Positions 31,585 to 39,413 of a stretch of DNA of 64,000 nt are shown piece after piece (position 1 is the stretch's first letter; each line of letters begins with the position of its first letter). This DNA comes from Pseudomonadota bacterium (lineage in GTDB: Bacteria > Pseudomonadota > Alphaproteobacteria > Acetobacterales > Acetobacteraceae), in contig JAJYYH010000020.1 of assembly GCA_021801255.1 (NCBI GenBank), positions 1 to 64,000 of the forward strand, in the 5' to 3' direction. The notes below the pieces were generated by a model that saw only the letters and a list, made by a program, of their open reading frames with translations, was not told where the DNA came from and ran no database searches. A program made the translations under genes and the position numbers.

Positions 31585-33150
31585 TTAGCCGCGCGACGGC
31601 GCGGCGACAATGCGACTGCGCAATTCACGCTTTTGCACCTTGCCGTTGGCGTTGCGGGGCAGTGGCTCCGCGATAAAGGTGAAAAAATCCGGCACCTTGT
31701 AATCGGCGAGCAGGCCGGCGCAATGCGCCCTGAGGGTTTCGGCGCCGAGGCCCGCCGCGCGCGGCTGGATGACGGCGTGCACGCGCTCGCCGAGCACCGG
31801 GCAGGGCACCCCGATCACCGCCGCCTCCAACACCCCCTCATGGGCGCTGAGCGCGTTCTCGACCTCGACCGAGAATACCTTGTAGCCGCCGCGATTGATC
31901 ATGTCCTTGCTGCGGTCGAGAACGCGCACATAGCCCTCGGCATCGACCGCGCCGATATCGCCGGAGCGCCAGAACCCGGCGGTGAAGCCGGCGCGTGTCG
32001 CCGCTTCATCGTTCCAATAGCCTGGCACCACCATCGGCCCGCGGATCCAAAGCTCGCCCACCTCGCCGGGCGCGACCTCGCGCGCGGCCTCGTCCATGAC
32101 GACGATCTCGCCGCAGGTCACCGCCCGCCCGACGCTTTCGGGGTGCGCCGCGATCGCACCGAGCGGCAGGAAGGTCGCGGGTGAGGTCGTCTCGGTCGCG
32201 CCATAGGCGTTGACCAGGCTGAGCGCCGGCAGCGTCTCGGCGAGCCGGGCGATGGTGGCCTCGGGCATCGGCGCGCCGCCGAAGGCGCCGATGCGCCAGG
32301 AAGCAAGGTCATGGGCAGCGAAATCCGGCTCGCGCAGGCACAGCGCATACATCGCCGGCACCAGCACGGTATAGGTCAGCCGCTCGCGCACCGCGAGGTC
32401 GAGAAAAACCCGCGCCTTGAAATTTTCCAGCACGATCAGCGTGCCCGCGACATGGACCATCGCCGCGATCAGCGGCACGATGCCGGTGACATGGCTCATC
32501 GGCACCGCGACGATGGCGCGATCGGCGCTGGTCAGGTCGAGCGCCGCCGCGCTGTGCAGCACCGAATGGACGAGGCCGAGATGGGTGAGCATCGCCCCTT
32601 TCGGCCGCCCGGTGGTGCCGGAGGTGTAGAGCAGCAGCGCCACGTCTTCTTCCGCCACCGCGACCGCGGGAGCGGGGCCATCGCCGCGCAGGCGGGCGAA
32701 ATCACCCATCGCGACGCGCCGGCGAAGATCCGGCACGTCTGCCGCGGCGGGCAAGCGCGCCGCGAGATCGTCCTCGAAAACAATCAGCGCCGCCCCGCAA
32801 TGGCCGAGCAGATAGGTGATCCCCGGAAGCTGCTCGCGGATCGAGATCGGCACCGCGATGGCGCCGAGCCGGGTGATGGCAAAAAGCAAAATCACGAATT
32901 CGGCGCGGTTGCCGAGCAGCATCGCCACTCGGTCGCCACGCCCGATGCCCAGCGCCGCAAGCCCCGCCGCGACCCGCTCCACATCCCGCCCCAGCCCGGC
33001 ATAGTCGAGCCGGAGCGCGCCCGCGACCAGCGCCTCGCCGGCCGGATGGCGCGCCACAGCCGCGTCGAGCAGGGCGTTGAGGCTCGGCGGGCGCGGGGTG
33101 AAGCAGCGCAACACCCGATCGCCGAAATGTTGTTCGAGGCGTGTTGGCAT
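31585..33150 (-). CDS. Acyl-CoA synthetase (class I adenylate-forming)
   Basis: 521 residues. Adenylation motifs in order are LLLYTSGTTGRPKGAML (about 172-188), NAYGATETTSPA, WRSGDIGAVDAEGYVRVLDRSKDMINRGGYKVFSVEVE and the catalytic lysine region PRNANGKVQKREL near the end. It activates a carboxylic acid to acyl-AMP and then acyl-CoA in the cytoplasm. It lies 27 bases after the ferredoxin-NADP reductase gene on the same strand and may be cotranscribed, although no metabolic link is obvious. The substrate cannot be read off by eye; medium- or long-chain fatty acids are typical. Confidence 0.9.
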   Translation of the reverse strand: MPTRLEQHFGDRVLRCFTPRPPSLNALLDAAVARHPAGEALVAGALRLDYAGLGRDVERVAAGLAALGIGRGDRVAMLLGNRAEFVILLFAITRLGAIAVPISIREQLPGITYLLGHCGAALIVFEDDLAARLPAAADVPDLRRRVAMGDFARLRGDGPAPAVAVAEEDVALLLYTSGTTGRPKGAMLTHLGLVHSVLHSAAALDLTSADRAIVAVPMSHVTGIVPLIAAMVHVAGTLIVLENFKARVFLDLAVRERLTYTVLVPAMYALCLREPDFAAHDLASWRIGAFGGAPMPEATIARLAETLPALSLVNAYGATETTSPATFLPLGAIAAHPESVGRAVTCGEIVVMDEAAREVAPGEVGELWIRGPMVVPGYWNDEAATRAGFTAGFWRSGDIGAVDAEGYVRVLDRSKDMINRGGYKVFSVEVENALSAHEGVLEAAVIGVPCPVLGERVHAVIQPRAAGLGAETLRAHCAGLLADYKVPDFFTFIAEPLPRNANGKVQKRELRSRIVAAPSRG

Positions 33151-33177
33151 TTATTCCTCCCCGCTCTGGTCCGGCGA

Positions 33178-34197
33178 TTACGGCGCGGTCGGTACGCCGG
33201 TCGTCGTCGAATACTCGAAATGCAGCGCCTCATTGGGGTGGACGATCGGGTGAATGGCATGCGCCGCCATCGCCGCCTCGCTGAAGCCCTGCAAGATGAG
33301 CTTCAGTTTCCCCCGATAGTGGGCAACATCGCCGATCGCGAACAGGCCCGGAATGCTGGTTTCGCACGAAGCCGGATCGACCGCGATGCGGCGCTCGGCG
33401 AAGGCCATGCCCCAGGCGGCGATCGGGCCGAGATCGGTCGAGAGGCCGAAAAAAGCCAGCAGGGTGTCGGCGGGGAGCCGCCGTCGCTCGCCCTCGAGCC
33501 CGGCCACCTCGACCGCCTCCAACTGGCCTGCTGCGCCGTGGAGGGCGTGGAGCTGATAGGGCGCGACGAGCGCGATCTCGCCGCGCTCGGCGGCTTGCGC
33601 GAGCTGGGCGGCACTTTCCGGGGCGGCGCGGAAGCGGGCGCGGCGATGGACGAGGCTGATTTCCGCCGCCACCCCGCGCAGCGCCAGCGCCCAGTCGAGC
33701 GCCGAATCGCCCCCGCCCGCGATCACCACCCGCTGGCCGCGCAGGCTCTCGCGGGCGCGCACGTAATATTGCACCGATCCGCTCGCCTCGAACGCCTCGA
33801 TGCCCTCAAGCGGTGGCCGGTTGGGGCCGAAGGCACCGGCGCCGGCGGCGATCAGCACCGCTTTCGCCGCGATCGTTTCGCCACGATCGGTGCCGAGACG
33901 GAACGCGCCGCGCTCGCCTTCCAGCCGCACCACCCGCCGCCCCAGGAGGCGCGGAGCGTGAAAAGGCGCGATCTGGCGCTCCAGTTGCGCGATCAGCGCG
34001 CCGGCCTCGATCACCGGCAGGCCGGGGATGTCATAGATCGGCTTTTCCGGATAGAGCGCGGTGCATTGTCCGCCCGGCGCGTCGAGCGCGTCGATCAGCA
34101 CCGCGCGCAGCCTGAGCATGCCGCATTCGAAGACGGCGAACAGCCCAACCGGGCCCGCGCCGATGATGGCGACATCGGTGGTCAGCGTTTCTGTCAT
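33178..34197 (-). CDS. Ferredoxin/flavodoxin-NADP+ reductase (thioredoxin-reductase-like, type 2)
   Basis: 339 residues. An FAD loop AIIGAGPVGLFAVFECGMLRLRAVLIDAL is followed by APGGQCTALYPEKPIYDIPG, which is the FNR signature in place of the CxxC of thioredoxin reductase. The NADPH loop is VVIAGGGDSALDWALAL, and the C-terminal FAIGDVAHYRGKLKLILQGFSEAAMAAH completes the pattern. It shuttles electrons between NADPH and ferredoxin or flavodoxin. It is divergent from tsaE with a 99-base gap and is upstream of the acyl-CoA synthetase. Confidence 0.93.
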   Translation of the reverse strand: MTETLTTDVAIIGAGPVGLFAVFECGMLRLRAVLIDALDAPGGQCTALYPEKPIYDIPGLPVIEAGALIAQLERQIAPFHAPRLLGRRVVRLEGERGAFRLGTDRGETIAAKAVLIAAGAGAFGPNRPPLEGIEAFEASGSVQYYVRARESLRGQRVVIAGGGDSALDWALALRGVAAEISLVHRRARFRAAPESAAQLAQAAERGEIALVAPYQLHALHGAAGQLEAVEVAGLEGERRRLPADTLLAFFGLSTDLGPIAAWGMAFAERRIAVDPASCETSIPGLFAIGDVAHYRGKLKLILQGFSEAAMAAHAIHPIVHPNEALHFEYSTTTGVPTAP

Positions 34198-34296
34198 GCG
34201 CCCGCCAGATTAGAGCGATCCCCCCGGCGATCAAGCGCGGCGCGCCGGGTTCCCGGGCCCTTGTCCGCGCCGCGCGCGGCGGGCACATTCGCGGCT

Positions 34297-34737
34297 ATGG
34301 AGAGCCCCCCCGCGTCGCGCGCGCTGCCCGATCTCGCGGCCACCGAGACGCTGGCCACCGAGCTTGCCGCCTGGCTCGCGCCGGGCCGCGCGGTCTTGCT
34401 CGAAGGCCCGCTCGGCGCCGGCAAGACGACGCTGGCGCGCGCCATGCTGCGCCGGCTCGCGGAGGATCCCGCGCTCATGGTGCCGAGTCCGAGCTATACC
34501 CTGGTGCAAAGCTACGAGACGCCGCGCGGTATCATCCATCACCTCGATCTCTGGCGGATTGGCGGGCCGGCCGAGATGCTGGAACTCGGATTTGCCGAAC
34601 TGCGCGAGGATGCGCTGATCATCGAATGGCCTGAGCGGCTCGGTGATCTCACCCCTCCCGACGCGCTCCGGGTGCGGCTTGCGATCACCGGGGAGACCGC
34701 GCGCCGCGCCGAAATCTCATCGCCGGGGGATTTATGA
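34297..34737 (+). CDS. tsaE: tRNA t6A biosynthesis ATPase TsaE
   Basis: 146 residues. Walker A is GPLGAGKTTLARAML (about 38-53), then PSPSYTLVQSYE and the Walker B-like IHHLDLWRI, with the family's C-terminal IIEWPERLGDL. TsaE is the ATPase of the TsaBDE complex that makes N6-threonylcarbamoyladenosine at position 37 of ANN-decoding tRNAs. The start is the ATG at 34297. It begins a plus-strand run with amgK, murU, addB and addA, an order often seen in alphaproteobacteria. Confidence 0.95.
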   Translation: MESPPASRALPDLAATETLATELAAWLAPGRAVLLEGPLGAGKTTLARAMLRRLAEDPALMVPSPSYTLVQSYETPRGIIHHLDLWRIGGPAEMLELGFAELREDALIIEWPERLGDLTPPDALRVRLAITGETARRAEISSPGDL

Positions 34738-34750
34738 AGACGGGGAGTTT

Positions 34751-35740
34751 ATGAACGAGACGGCGCGGGCCTTCCTCGCCGCGCACGGCCGCGACCCCGG
34801 GCGCGCAACTCCGCTTTCCGGAGATGCCGGGGCGCGCCGCTATTGGCGCCTGGAGGGCGGCCCAATCCCTGCCCTCCTGGTCGCGGTGCCGGCGGCCGAG
34901 ACGCTCGGCCCGTTCCTCCGCCTCGCTTCCCTCCTCGCCGCTCGCGGCCTCTCGGTGCCCCAGGTGATCGCCGCGGATGCGGCGCAGCGCCTCGCCCTGA
35001 TCGAGGATTTTGGCGATGCGCTCTATACCGTGATGCTCGACGAAACCAACGGCGTGGCGCTCTACGAAGCGGCGATCGACGCGCTGGCAATCCTCCACGC
35101 CATCCCCCCGCCCGCCGCTCTGCCGGCGTGGGACGCCCAGGCGATGACCCGGGCGGCGGCGGCGACGTTTCTCGAATGGTGGTGGCCGGCGGCCTTCGGC
35201 GCCCCGCCCGAAGCGGCGATCGTCGCGGAATTCGAAGCCGCCCTGGCCGCTATGCTCGCCCCGCTCGCCGCCGGCCCGCGCGTTCTTCTCCATCGCGATT
35301 ACATCGCCGCCAATCTCTTCTGGCTGCCCGAACGCCACGGACCGCGCCGCGTCGGCATGATCGATTTCCAGGACGCGAGCCTCGGCCATCCCGCCTATGA
35401 CCTCGTCTCGCTGCTCGAGGATGCGCGGCGCGATCTTTCGCCTGAACTGGTGGCGCACGGCATCCGCCACTATCTCGACCATAACCGCGTGCTCGATGGC
35501 GAAGCGTTCGAGGCGGCCTGCGCCATAACAGCGGCGCAGCGGCAATTGCGTGTCGCTGCCCTCTGGGTGCGGCTCGATCGGCGCGACGGCAAGCCCCGGT
35601 ATCTCGCCCATGGCCCGCGTACCTGGCGGCTGCTGGAGCGCGCGCTCGCGCATCCCGCGACCGCCCCGCTCGGCGCCTTTCTGGCGCGCCACGTGCCTCC
35701 TGAAAAGCGCTGCAATCCCGCGCCGAGGTCCGTTCCATGA
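34751..35740 (+). CDS. amgK: Anomeric N-acetylmuramate/N-acetylglucosamine kinase (aminoglycoside phosphotransferase fold)
   Basis: 329 residues. GDAGARRYWRLE near residue 24 is the glycine-rich loop, HRDYIAANLFWL (about 180-191) is the Brenner-type catalytic loop with Asp and Asn, and MIDFQDASLGHPAYDL carries the metal-binding Asp. Together with the adjacent nucleotidyltransferase this is the AmgK-MurU pair that recycles muropeptide sugars directly to UDP-MurNAc, bypassing de novo MurA and so able to give fosfomycin tolerance. AmgK phosphorylates the anomeric hydroxyl. The stop codon overlaps the murU start (ATGA). The family is broad, so the pairing is the main support. Confidence 0.85.
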   Translation: MNETARAFLAAHGRDPGRATPLSGDAGARRYWRLEGGPIPALLVAVPAAETLGPFLRLASLLAARGLSVPQVIAADAAQRLALIEDFGDALYTVMLDETNGVALYEAAIDALAILHAIPPPAALPAWDAQAMTRAAAATFLEWWWPAAFGAPPEAAIVAEFEAALAAMLAPLAAGPRVLLHRDYIAANLFWLPERHGPRRVGMIDFQDASLGHPAYDLVSLLEDARRDLSPELVAHGIRHYLDHNRVLDGEAFEAACAITAAQRQLRVAALWVRLDRRDGKPRYLAHGPRTWRLLERALAHPATAPLGAFLARHVPPEKRCNPAPRSVP

Positions 35741-36471
35741 GGCCCCGCACCGCCATGGTACTCGCCGCCGGCTTGGGCACCCGCATGCGTCCGCTCACCC
35801 GCGAGACCGCGAAGCCGCTGCTGTCGCTTGGCGGTCGGACCCTGCTCGATCACGCGCTCGATCACCTCGCACGTGCCGGGGTCGAGCGTGTCGTGGTCAA
35901 TGGCCATTGGCACGGCGAGCGCGTCGCGGCGCATTTGGCGGCACGGCGCGGTGGACCGGAGACGGTTTTTCGCCATGAGGAAACCCTGCTCGATACCGGG
36001 GGGGCGGTGCGCGCGGCGCTCGCCGAAGAGTTGCTCGGGCCGGAGCCGTTCTTCGTCGTCAACGGCGATGCGTTCTGGCTCGACGGGCCGGGGCCGGCCT
36101 TGCGGCGCCTGGCCGAAGCGCTCGATCCAGCGCGGTTCGACGCGGTGCTGCTCTGCCATCGCACCTGCCAAGTGCCGGCCGAGCTGGGCGCGGGAGATTT
36201 TGCCCTCGACCCCTGGGGCACCCCGCGCCGACGCCGCGAGCGCGAGATCGTGCCTTACATCTTTGCCGGCGTGCAGGTGTTGCGGCCAGCTTTGTTCGAG
36301 GGTGCTCCCGAGGGGCCGTTTTCGATGAACCTGCTCTGGGATCGCGGGTTGGCGGCGGGGCGCCTTCGCGCGCTGGTGCATGACGGCTTGTGGTTCCACC
36401 TTTCGGCGCCACCCGACCTCACCGCCGCCGAGACCACGCTCGCGCTGCGCACCACCGGGGAGACGCGGTGA
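35737..36471 (+). CDS. murU: N-acetylmuramate alpha-1-phosphate uridylyltransferase
   Basis: 244 residues of the nucleotidyltransferase fold. The N-terminal MVLAAGLGTRMRPLTRETAKPLL (about 6-28) holds the G-X-G-T-R-M-x-P-L-T and K residues for UTP, followed by FFVVNGDAFWLDGPG (metal-binding Asp). It couples to amgK by a 4-base overlap and to addB by a GTGA overlap. MurU joins UTP and MurNAc-1-P to give UDP-MurNAc in cytoplasmic cell-wall recycling. A GlmU or mannose-1-phosphate guanylyltransferase role is conceivable, but the partner gene favours MurU. Confidence 0.85.
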   Translation: MRPRTAMVLAAGLGTRMRPLTRETAKPLLSLGGRTLLDHALDHLARAGVERVVVNGHWHGERVAAHLAARRGGPETVFRHEETLLDTGGAVRAALAEELLGPEPFFVVNGDAFWLDGPGPALRRLAEALDPARFDAVLLCHRTCQVPAELGAGDFALDPWGTPRRRREREIVPYIFAGVQVLRPALFEGAPEGPFSMNLLWDRGLAAGRLRALVHDGLWFHLSAPPDLTAAETTLALRTTGETR

Positions 36472-39413
36472 ATCTCTACACCATCCCCGCCGAGGTGCCG
36501 TTTCTCGACGCGCTCGCCGCTGCCTGGCTCGACGGGGCGAAAAATGATCCGGCGCGGATCGCCGACGGCTTGATCCTGCTGCCGACGCGGCGGGCGGCGC
36601 GGGCGCTGGCCACGGCGTTCCTGCGCCTGACCGGGGGACGGCCGCTTTTGCTGCCGCGCATCACCGCCTTTGGGGCGCTCGATGAAACCCCGCTGGCGCT
36701 CGCCGGCGCGCTCGATCTCGCGCCCGCCGTCGATCCCGCGCTGCGGCTGGCCCATCTCACCCGGCTGATCCTCGCGCTCAATGGGGCTGCGGGCGCACCG
36801 CGCACCGCCGAGCGCGCCTGGAAACTGGCGGCCGAACTCGCCGCCCTGATGGACGAGGCGGAGCGCGAGGGCGTCGATCTCGCCGCCAGCCTGCCGCGCG
36901 CCACGGGGGGCGAATTCGCCGCGCACTGGCAACAGACGCTCGATTTTCTCGCCATCGTCACCCGTGCCTGGCCGGACTGGCTCGCCGATTGCGGCCTGAT
37001 GAACCCGGCGGCCCGCCAGGTGGCCCTGCTCACCGCCCAGGCGCGCGCCTGGGAAGCAAAGCCGCCGGATTTTCCGCTCTGGGCGGCGGGCAGCACGGGG
37101 GGCATCCCAGCGGTGGCGCGACTGCTCGGGGTGGTGGCGCGGCTGCCGCGCGGGCGGGTGGTGCTGCCCGGTTTCGATGCCGACCTGCCCGCTGATCTGG
37201 CGCTGCCCGAGAGCCATCCGCAATTCGGCCTGGCCCGGCTGCTGGCGGCGATCGGCGCGACGGCGGGCGATGTCCGGTCCTGGCCGGCAGCCGGGGTGGC
37301 GGCGATCGCGCCGGCCCACCGCGTCGCACTCCTCAACCGCGCGCTGCTGCCAGCTCCGGCGCTCCATCTCTGGCGCCACGCCGCGCCGATCGCCGAATCC
37401 CACGGCCTCATGCGCCTCGAGCCTGCCGATGAGCACCAGGAAGCCCTGGCGATCGCGCTCGTTCTGCGTGACGCGCTGGAACGGCCGGGCGCCCGCGCCG
37501 CCCTGGTGACGCCGGATCGCGCGCTGGCCGGGCGGGTCGCCGCGGAACTCTCGCGTTTCGGGGTGATCGCCGATGACAGCGCCGGCGAGCCACTCGCCGA
37601 AACCCCGCCCGCCGTCTTCCTCCGCCTGCTCGCCACGGCTGCGACCTCCGGACTCGCGCCGGTGCCGCTGCTCGCCCTCCTCAAGCACCCCTTCGCCGCC
37701 GCCGGGTTTTCGCCCCCCGAGGCGCGCTTCATGGCCCGTGCCCTGGAGCGCGCGGGCTTGCGCGGCCCGCGCCCGGCGCCGGGAATTGTCGGCCTGCGCC
37801 GCGCCATCGCCAGTGCCGCGGAGCGCGCGACGCTGGACCCCTTCCTCACGGCCATCGAGACCGCCCTCGCCCCCCTGCTTCGTCTTGCGGCGAGCGTCGG
37901 GCCGGTCGCGGTCGATGACATGCTGGCCGCCCTCATCGAAGCTGGCGAGGCCCTGGCGCGCGACGCCGAGGCGCCGGGGGCGGCGCGTCTCTGGGCCTTC
38001 GAGGAAGGCGCGGCGCTCGCCGAGACGCTGGCCACGGCGCTGCCGGCGCTGGCCGTGCTGCCGCCGCAGCGCCTGGCGATCCTACCCGAACTGTTCGAAA
38101 CGCTGATTGCCGGCGCGGTCGTGCGCAGCCGGCGGAGTCTCCGCGGACGGGAAGGCTCCGAGCACCCCCGCGTGATGATCTGGGGCCTTTTGGAAGCGCG
38201 GCTACAGACCGCCGACCTCATCGTGCTCGGCGGCCTCGCCGAGGGGATCTGGCCACCCGCGACCGACCCCGGCCCCTGGCTCAGCCGGCCGATGCGCGCG
38301 GCGATCGGGCTGGCCAGCCCCGAGATCGCGATCGGCCAGAGCGCCCATGATTTCATCATGACCGCCTGTGGCGCCCCGGAAGTGGTGCTCTCCTGCCCGC
38401 GCCGGCGCGAGCGCGCCCCGGTGGTGCCGGCACGCTGGCTGATCCGGCTCGATGCCTTGCGCAAGACGACGCTGCCCGCCCATCCCGCCACTGCCTGGGC
38501 GCGCCTTCTCGACCAGCCCGATGGCCCGCCCCGGCCGGTCGCTCCACCCACCCCGCGCCCGCCGCGCGATCTCCGCCCGCGCCGCCTTTCGGTGACCGAG
38601 ATCGAGACCTGGCTTTGCGATCCCTACGCCATCTACGCCCGCCATATCCTTCGCCTGGGGGCGCTGCCACCACTCGATCAACCGGTCGAGCGCTCGGATT
38701 TCGGAGAGATCGTCCATCAAGCCCTGGCGCGCTTTTATGCCGATCTCGTCCCCGCCATCCCCGCCCCGGCGCTGGCGGCGCGGCTCCGCACCATCATCGA
38801 TGTCCTGCTCACCGAAGCGCGCATCCGCCCCGCCCTGATCGCCTGGTGGCGGCCGCGGCTCGATCGCATCGCCGATTGGGTCGCGGCGAGGGAGGCGGCG
38901 CGCGGCGCCGATTTTCCCGCCCATATCGCCAGCGAGCGCAGCGGGCGCTGGGATGTGGCGGGCGCGCGGGAGTTTCTGCTGACGGCGCGGGCGGACCGCA
39001 TCGAGCGCACGCGCCAGGGCGGCATTGTCCTCATCGACTACAAGACCGGCATGGTGCCAGCGCAAAGCGCGGTTGCGCGCGGCCGCGCGCCGCAACTGAC
39101 GCTGGAAGCGGCGATGGCGGCGGCCGGCGGCTTCGGCCCCGATTACACCGGCCCCGCTGCGGCGCTCTCCTATTGGCGGCTGACCGGCGGCGTCGAACCG
39201 GGTCAGGAGATCGCGCTTTTCGCCGATGATCCGGCGGCCCTCGGGGCGGCCATCGCGGCGGCCGAAGCCGGACTCATTGCCTTGATCCGGCGGTTCGACG
39301 ACCCCGCGACCCCCTATCTCTCCGAGCCGCACCCCGATTGGAAACCGCGCTGGTCGGACTATGCCCAGCTTGCCCGGGTCGCCGAATGGTCGGCGGGCGA
39401 GACCGCGGCATGA
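36468..39413 (+). CDS. addB: Double-strand break repair protein AddB
   Basis: 981 residues from the GTG at 36468, which overlaps the murU stop codon. The long N-terminal part is a degenerate UvrD-like fold (LLPTRRAARALATAFL, MIWGLLEARLQTADLIVLGGLAEGIWP). The C-terminus is a PD-(D/E)XK nuclease with IVLIDYKTGMVP as the D-Y-K-T motif. A CDPYAIYARHIL motif near residue 720 resembles the conserved start of the nuclease/Fe-S region. AddB partners AddA to resect DNA ends and recognise Chi-like sites before RecA loading. Its stop codon overlaps the addA start. Confidence 0.95.
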   Translation: MNLYTIPAEVPFLDALAAAWLDGAKNDPARIADGLILLPTRRAARALATAFLRLTGGRPLLLPRITAFGALDETPLALAGALDLAPAVDPALRLAHLTRLILALNGAAGAPRTAERAWKLAAELAALMDEAEREGVDLAASLPRATGGEFAAHWQQTLDFLAIVTRAWPDWLADCGLMNPAARQVALLTAQARAWEAKPPDFPLWAAGSTGGIPAVARLLGVVARLPRGRVVLPGFDADLPADLALPESHPQFGLARLLAAIGATAGDVRSWPAAGVAAIAPAHRVALLNRALLPAPALHLWRHAAPIAESHGLMRLEPADEHQEALAIALVLRDALERPGARAALVTPDRALAGRVAAELSRFGVIADDSAGEPLAETPPAVFLRLLATAATSGLAPVPLLALLKHPFAAAGFSPPEARFMARALERAGLRGPRPAPGIVGLRRAIASAAERATLDPFLTAIETALAPLLRLAASVGPVAVDDMLAALIEAGEALARDAEAPGAARLWAFEEGAALAETLATALPALAVLPPQRLAILPELFETLIAGAVVRSRRSLRGREGSEHPRVMIWGLLEARLQTADLIVLGGLAEGIWPPATDPGPWLSRPMRAAIGLASPEIAIGQSAHDFIMTACGAPEVVLSCPRRRERAPVVPARWLIRLDALRKTTLPAHPATAWARLLDQPDGPPRPVAPPTPRPPRDLRPRRLSVTEIETWLCDPYAIYARHILRLGALPPLDQPVERSDFGEIVHQALARFYADLVPAIPAPALAARLRTIIDVLLTEARIRPALIAWWRPRLDRIADWVAAREAARGADFPAHIASERSGRWDVAGAREFLLTARADRIERTRQGGIVLIDYKTGMVPAQSAVARGRAPQLTLEAAMAAAGGFGPDYTGPAAALSYWRLTGGVEPGQEIALFADDPAALGAAIAAAEAGLIALIRRFDDPATPYLSEPHPDWKPRWSDYAQLARVAEWSAGETAA

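Noticed and set aside
32311-34296. An N-terminal extension of tsaE making an 808-residue frame
   Set aside because: The first 660 residues are antisense to the acyl-CoA synthetase and ferredoxin-NADP reductase genes; only the last 146 residues are TsaE.
36476-38551. A 691-residue minus-strand frame, very Ser/Arg/Ala-rich
   Set aside because: Antisense to addB, whose helicase-like and nuclease motifs are clear.
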